From Siphonodentalium dalli (lineage: Eukaryota; Mollusca; Scaphopoda; Gadilida; Siphonodentaliidae): a stretch of DNA of 64,000 bases. A program made the translations under genes and the position numbers. Positions 59,036 to 64,000 of the stretch are shown piece after piece. Where the stretch lies: assembly GCA_032622095.1 (NCBI GenBank), contig CP136061.1:218766373-218830372 (forward strand), given 5' to 3'. A model generated the notes under the pieces. It made no database searches. It saw nothing but the letters and a program-made list of their open reading frames with translations, and had not been told where the DNA came from. How positions within the stretch are numbered: the stretch's first letter is position 1; each line of letters starts with the position of its first letter.

Positions 59036-59897
59036 GCTGAGTATCAATTAAATATTCAGTGTTCTGAAATTCATGTCGCTGGTATTCTAACTGTACTATG
59101 TCGCTGGTATTCTAACTGTACTCTGATTTATATCAAATATTTATCACAAAAGTTTCTGATACATTTAAATGTGTGCACAGTGTTCATGGCCACCTCCCCT
59201 CCACAGTCACAACATCGTTTTTCATAAAAACAAATTGTTACAGGTTCTTACTTCCTTTTATGCAACATTGAAGCATGTATGTGTTGACCCTGGAAACCAC
59301 ACAATATGAACATAGCTTTCAAAAAAACAATTAAAAAGTTATTTTTATAGCAAAATTATATATTGCTATATTGTTCCTCTCAATCACTGAAAATGGGTAG
59401 ATATTTTCCAGATGACAATCCTAGTGGAAATAACATGTCATTTTATAGCATGTAGGATATATTTTTATATAAAAAGCAGAACGCTTTTGGGGACAAAATA
59501 CCCTGGAACCCTGTAATTTTTTACCTCTCAAACCGATTTTTCTATGAAGAATACAACAATTTGATGCCATTTGGAATTTGGGAGTAGTGCCATGACCCCT
59601 TCATCGCATTATATTCCTAGTATAATAATAACTAAATATGTTAATATTTATGTCCAAGATACTTTGGTATTCAGATCGAATTGATTGTCATGCAAATTTC
59701 ACTGATCAAAATTCGATTTTGGGGTGGGGGTGAAACCAACTTTGGAGAATTTTTTTTTTCAAAGAGTGGGAAAAGTCATAACTGAAACAACAAGTGTAGG
59801 AAATTTGAGACTGCATGGAAGCAGATGTCGGAAGTCTGGAAAATAAGTTAATTGAAATTGATCTAGCTGTACTACATGTATACAAGCCTTGAAATAG
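59036..59897. other. No recognisable feature
   Basis: AT-rich. A direct duplication 'atgtcgctggtattctaact' occurs at 59072 and 59098. Confidence 0.4.
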
Positions 59898-60122
59898 GGT
59901 GTCTGTCATTTGTAGAATGAGGTCCCCAGAGGGTGAATTTAGTGATGCTACCCCGCATAGTGGGCTAGCATCACCAATTTCACCTCTGGGAACCTCATTT
60001 TGCTGAGGTGTAAGCAGAATGAGGTCCCCAGAGGGTGAATTTGGTGATGCTAGCCCGCTATGCGGGGTAGCATCACTAAATTCACCCTCTGGGGACCTCA
60101 TTCTGCAAATGACAGACACCCT
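59898..60122. mobile_element. Palindromic 100-bp MITE, two copies in tandem
   Basis: Copies at 59898-60006 and 60013-60122, both with 'gaggtccccagagggtgaat' and 'cctcattctg' or 'cctcattttg'. The flank 'ccttgaaatagggtgtctgt' is mirrored by 'acagacaccctatttcaagg', so this pair sits in a longer palindrome of about 240 bp. Confidence 0.9.
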
Positions 60123-61509
60123 ATTTCAAGGCTTGCATGTACAGGAAAGGAACTTCCATATGTGTAAATTACAATACAGTAACATGTAATGATGTAAGCC
60201 AGTTACTTATAACCCTATGCCACTTATTATTATATCGATAATGAACAAAGATAAGGTATTTCTAGTAAGAATCCAACCATATGAAAGTGTGGGGTTGTAA
60301 CCCCCCCCCCCCCCCCCCCCAGCTGCTCCAGCCATATATAGTGGAATGTTAGGTTGGATTTCTAAGCCTTAATTTGAAAGTTTTAAGATGTCTAAGATAC
60401 CAGACGGAAAATTATAACACAAGGAGCAGGGTGCAAATGAAAATCCCCACAATTGTGTATTTGTGTCTGGATCATGGAGGCCGCGTGAAGCTTGAAATCA
60501 AATGTCTGACAACCACTCGCCAACGAACACCCTCTGGTAACGTCCCTGGTAAAATATATAGATACAAGACATACTAAATGTAGCCCTGACAGTGTAATTA
60601 TATCAATATCTATATAACTTATGGTCATAGAGCCTTTTTGCCTTGATAGCATGCATGCATGCATGGTGATCGAGATTCTGGTATTTTGGGTTTATAGTAA
60701 TGACACCAGTCGGGTTCGAATTTGAATATCATTGGCATGTGGAAATACATATTAAAAAACAAGTTTTATTCTATAGTATTTATGTACATACACGTACATA
60801 TGCACCACGAAGATCACGTAATAATTGCAGCAGTATGTACATGTAGTATAATGATAATTAATAGTGTGATGTGCGCCATCGTTATGAAACAGCCCAGTCG
60901 GTCTAACTTCAGCCTTCGGTCATTCGCGCTTGGTAATAGTGTGGTATTTGCGTGTATGAATATGCTTATAAAAAATCACTCTGTGTCAAAGTTATTGAAG
61001 TAGGCATGTGTGTTGAACACGCTCGACATTTGATGTGAGTTAGCAAACCTACCTTGTTGATTATGTGTCCCAGAATGTCATTGGTGTCGTCAAATGAACT
61101 CAATATCTTCTCGCCCAAAACTTCTTTCCTATTCTTCTAGCTCGCATTGTGAGAAATAACTTAGTTGAAATGCGCCCAATATAGAAATAAGGCAGTCAAT
61201 AACGAAAGAACAGGGCCAACCTCTTTGTGCTCATTTGGATTTGTTTTGGGCGCACCTGTCCGGTATCGTATTGAATCGGAACAAGCGATGTTTTGCCTAA
61301 ATCCATAAGACGGGCGATAGTTGGTTTCAAATTCTTTCTATTTAGACATTGGAATGCGATCACTGAAGCTTGATTAATTCATGGTTTCACCGCATGCGCG
61401 GGACAATGCATGTTAACTTTGGTTTCACTTAACTCTCGACGAGCCATGCACGTATTATATACTGTTGCAAAGCATGCGCGAGTCGTTTTTGGTCTATTTA
61501 TATAATTAT
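60123..61509. other. Intergenic; poly-C run and no certain gene
   Basis: Poly-C at 60301-60320. 'gcatgcatgcatgcat' at about 60650. A possible 5'UTR exon of the - strand gene with donor GTAGGT at about 61053. Short ORFs are not convincing. Confidence 0.4.
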
Positions 61510-61990
61510 ACCCTATTAAAAAAAGGGGGATACTGTTTTTGCACTTGTCCGTCCGTGCGTCGGGCGTACATGCATCGAGTCGTGCGTCCACCCATAAGTC
61601 TGATATAGTGGCCAGATATCAATACAGTTTGGTATGGGTGTTCATTACTATGAGGATATTCAATCTTCCATTCTTGAGTTATTCATCTTTGTTTATTTGA
61701 AAATGTTGGCTTTTTGGTCCGTCCGATGACTTGTCAGGTCATAACTTGAACAGTAATGCTCGGATCTTAATGAAATTTGGTGGGTATGTTCACTACTATG
61801 AGGACATGCATTCAATAGATGGTTCACTCGTTTTGTTCGGGATTTCCATTCTAGAGTTATTCATCTTTGTTTATCTGGAAATGTTGGCTTTTTTGGTCCG
61901 TCCGATGTCTGTTCAGGCCATAACTTGAAACAGTAATGCTCGGATCTCAATGAACGTTGGTATGGATGTTCACCACTATGAGGACAATGT
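61510..61990. repeat. Dispersed repeat, about three 180-bp units
   Basis: Units share 'gagttattcatctttgttta', 'ttttggtccgtccgatg', 'cggatctcaatgaa.gttggt' and 'atgttcactactatgaggac'. Preceded by 'aaaaaaagggggatactg' and 'gtccgtccgtgcgtcgg'. Related to 10080-10470. Confidence 0.8.
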
Positions 61991-62174
61991 CACAATGGGG
62001 TATGCACCGAACGACGTACAGTCCATCTCTTGGTATATATACTAGCAAGCATGCAGCTATATTGAGTAGTACAGGACGCGAGTGTCTTGAAGGAGGGTAT
62101 CGTCCCATTTAAATTTTCGAACTGCACCCGGGCTCGTAAAGACATATTATGTACTGTTCGGTTGTGTGAAACTG

Positions 62175-62771
62175 TTAAAGGGGTACTGTACGCCAAATGT
62201 TGTTGTTGGTTTCTATAGTCTCCGAGTCGGAGAATAAGGTAACTGTGACAATTTTTCCATTATTTGAAAGTATGTTGAGTATATATACGAAGTCATGTTA
62301 CGGATGACAAATTTACCGGAATGCAAAAAATTGTCGTTGTCGAGTAATGTTTGTAAAGTTTTCAACCAAATGAATCAATTAAAAGTTTTATTATATGCAT
62401 ACTAGTCCCATATAATCATTTAAGTTATTGTATCATCGCTAGTCAGTGAGTGGCTTGAGTGTTCTCCCCGTATCATCATAATATTTTAAGCGATCGTGTG
62501 TGCGATCGGTTTAAAATCCAGTATCCCTCAATTACTGTTTTTGATTACGGTAATTCGTAATTTAATTGACGCCATTTTATGGCTCCAGTCATAAATTCAA
62601 TTTATATCAAATTATTAACTTTTAAATTATTAAATTTTAAGATAGCCTATTAACCTGAGCGTTTACAGAATACATCTTCGACTCAAATTACTTATGTTTC
62701 TATATATTATCGATATTAGATCGTTGTTGTCACCGGAAATTTAATGAAAATGGCGTACAGTACCCCTTTAA
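62175..62771. mobile_element. piggyBac-like MITE (TTAA-flanked, about 597 bp)
   Basis: TTAA then AGGGGTACTGTACGCCA at the left, and its exact complement before TTAA at the right (62751-62771). No coding capacity. Confidence 0.92.
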
Positions 62772-63190
62772 GTTAGTATATTCAGGCGCTATGACAACTG
62801 GAGGAATGTAACATTTTACTAACATCGCCGAAAATTTGCAGCAAATCGACCATATATACCACTCCATAGAAAACATCGTCAGAACTACGCTCAATTGTAA
62901 ATATTTACTACTCGATTCGGGACGCAGCAATATATCGGCGATAAACTAACGATATCGACACCGAGAGTTACTGCATTTAATTCATATATAAGAATGACGT
63001 TGTGTGTTGTCAATTTTGATACTATCTGTAAAACTTACTACTTTGAACAAGATTATTCTCCATTTATATTTGATCACCATACCGGAGTGTTTCACATCAG
63101 CAGATGAAATCGATCCTCAACTTGGGGGAAATTAGATCCACGCATTCGCATCCCTCGGTAGCCTTAGGTACGTTTCCACGGGTAGGGTTC
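62772..63190. other. No recognisable feature
   Basis: AT-rich, nothing assigned. Confidence 0.4.
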
Positions 63191-63288
63191 GCTATTCCGA
63201 AGGTTCGCTATTCCGAAGGTTCATTATTCCGAAGGTTCCCTATTCCGAAGGTTCATTATTCCGAAGGTTCGCTATTCCGAAGGTTTTC
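63191..63288 (+). repeat. 16-bp minisatellite, six units
   Basis: Six head-to-tail units of GCTATTCCGAAGGTTC with changes confined to the first two bases (gc, at, cc). The 16-bp period gives a frame-shifting peptide repeat in the short ORF here, so the ORF is not a gene. Confidence 0.95.
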
Positions 63289-64000
63289 TATTCTGGGCGT
63301 ATTTAACCAGAAATGAATCAAAATTTGCACCCCACCACAAAAACCACACGAGGAATGAAAAATACGATTACGCTAGTATTCATATATAGTACATTTATAC
63401 ATCTACTTCTAATTCCCAAATTGTCCTAGATATCGGTTATTAATAGCAAGAAACGAGTATCAGTTTATCGTTCATTGTGGAAAGTTAAAAACACGATGAC
63501 TGAAATAAACTACATGCATGTAAGAGATATAGTTTTTCCGAACTGGCAATCTGTATTTGAAAAAAAAACATCAACATTCAAGGCCCACTTAATTTTCGAA
63601 CCCCCAGATCACATATATAAAATATATGCCACTATATATATACCATTTGAAATATGAAGCTCTCTAACACTGTATTATCAGCTTATCCGGTGTAATAAAC
63701 TGTGAGCATGTTGTTTTTGTTGAGTTAACGCAGGGTTAACGACTTGTTTTTGTGCTTACGGTTCGTCTGGTTTTGTTGCGCAAAGTAAAGTGTATTATTT
63801 TCAATGGAGGGGGGTAACTCTATATTTTAAAGATAATGTTATTCCCTTTCAATTGAAAATACAGTAGGTTGAATTCTGTTGCATTCTGAGAGCCATGACA
63901 TATACCGGGGGAATCTTTTTATGATTTAAGATGTTTTCGATTTCTCTAGGGGCATCTTCTGATACAGACGTTTGGAATGGTGATGAACTATATTAGTGTT
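63289..64000. other. No recognisable feature
   Basis: AT-rich, (TA)-rich near 63610-63645. No gene seen. Confidence 0.4.

Overview
This is eukaryotic, intron-rich, AT-rich nuclear DNA from an animal, most likely a marine invertebrate. A bivalve or other lophotrochozoan is my best guess. The evidence is a parkin gene of invertebrate type (protein ending in HWFG), GT-AG introns, and repeat families whose ends (TTTTTAGCTCAACTT... GAGCTATTGCCATGG) look like those I associate with molluscan genomes. The taxon call is inference.

Two protein-coding genes can be supported. The first is parkin (RBR E3 ubiquitin ligase) on the + strand, 11 coding exons from 7525 to 40057, about 420 residues as assembled here. 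All junctions agree in phase, and the Ubl, RING0, RING1, IBR, REP and Rcat regions are all present. Its last coding exon lies in a 3,613-bp block repeated three times in tandem (39224-50061), so the gene has three nearly identical terminal exons. The second is an unrecognised two-exon gene on the - strand (58483-53155). It encodes a 1,076-residue, low-complexity, Ser/Asp-rich protein with SUMO-type motifs near the C terminus. The two genes converge tail to tail.

Layout: 1-5.5 kb holds repeats only (a tandem-repeat transposon family and a hAT-like MITE). 5.5-7.2 kb is an unusual element with GGGCCCC-rich ends and a 6-bp target duplication. 7.5-23.3 kb is parkin coding exons 1-9, with introns carrying MITEs, a dead non-LTR reverse transcriptase, an inverted copy of the tandem-repeat family, a pogo-like element, and a hAT element inserted directly after the splice donor of exon 8. 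24.8-36.2 kb is a large compound inverted-repeat (foldback) element inside intron 9, itself hit by a second hAT element. 36.5-50.1 kb is exon 10, another foldback element and the triplicated terminal exon block. 50-53 kb holds short palindromic MITEs. 53.2-58.5 kb is the - strand gene. 58.5-64 kb is MITEs, divergent repeats and a 16-bp minisatellite.

Parkin's product is expected to work with PINK1 in mitochondrial quality control. Ser86 (the phospho-Ser65 equivalent), its RING0 docking residues and the catalytic Cys are all present. Two residues equivalent to human phospho-ubiquitin contacts differ. No RNA gene, CRISPR array or prokaryotic feature was seen.
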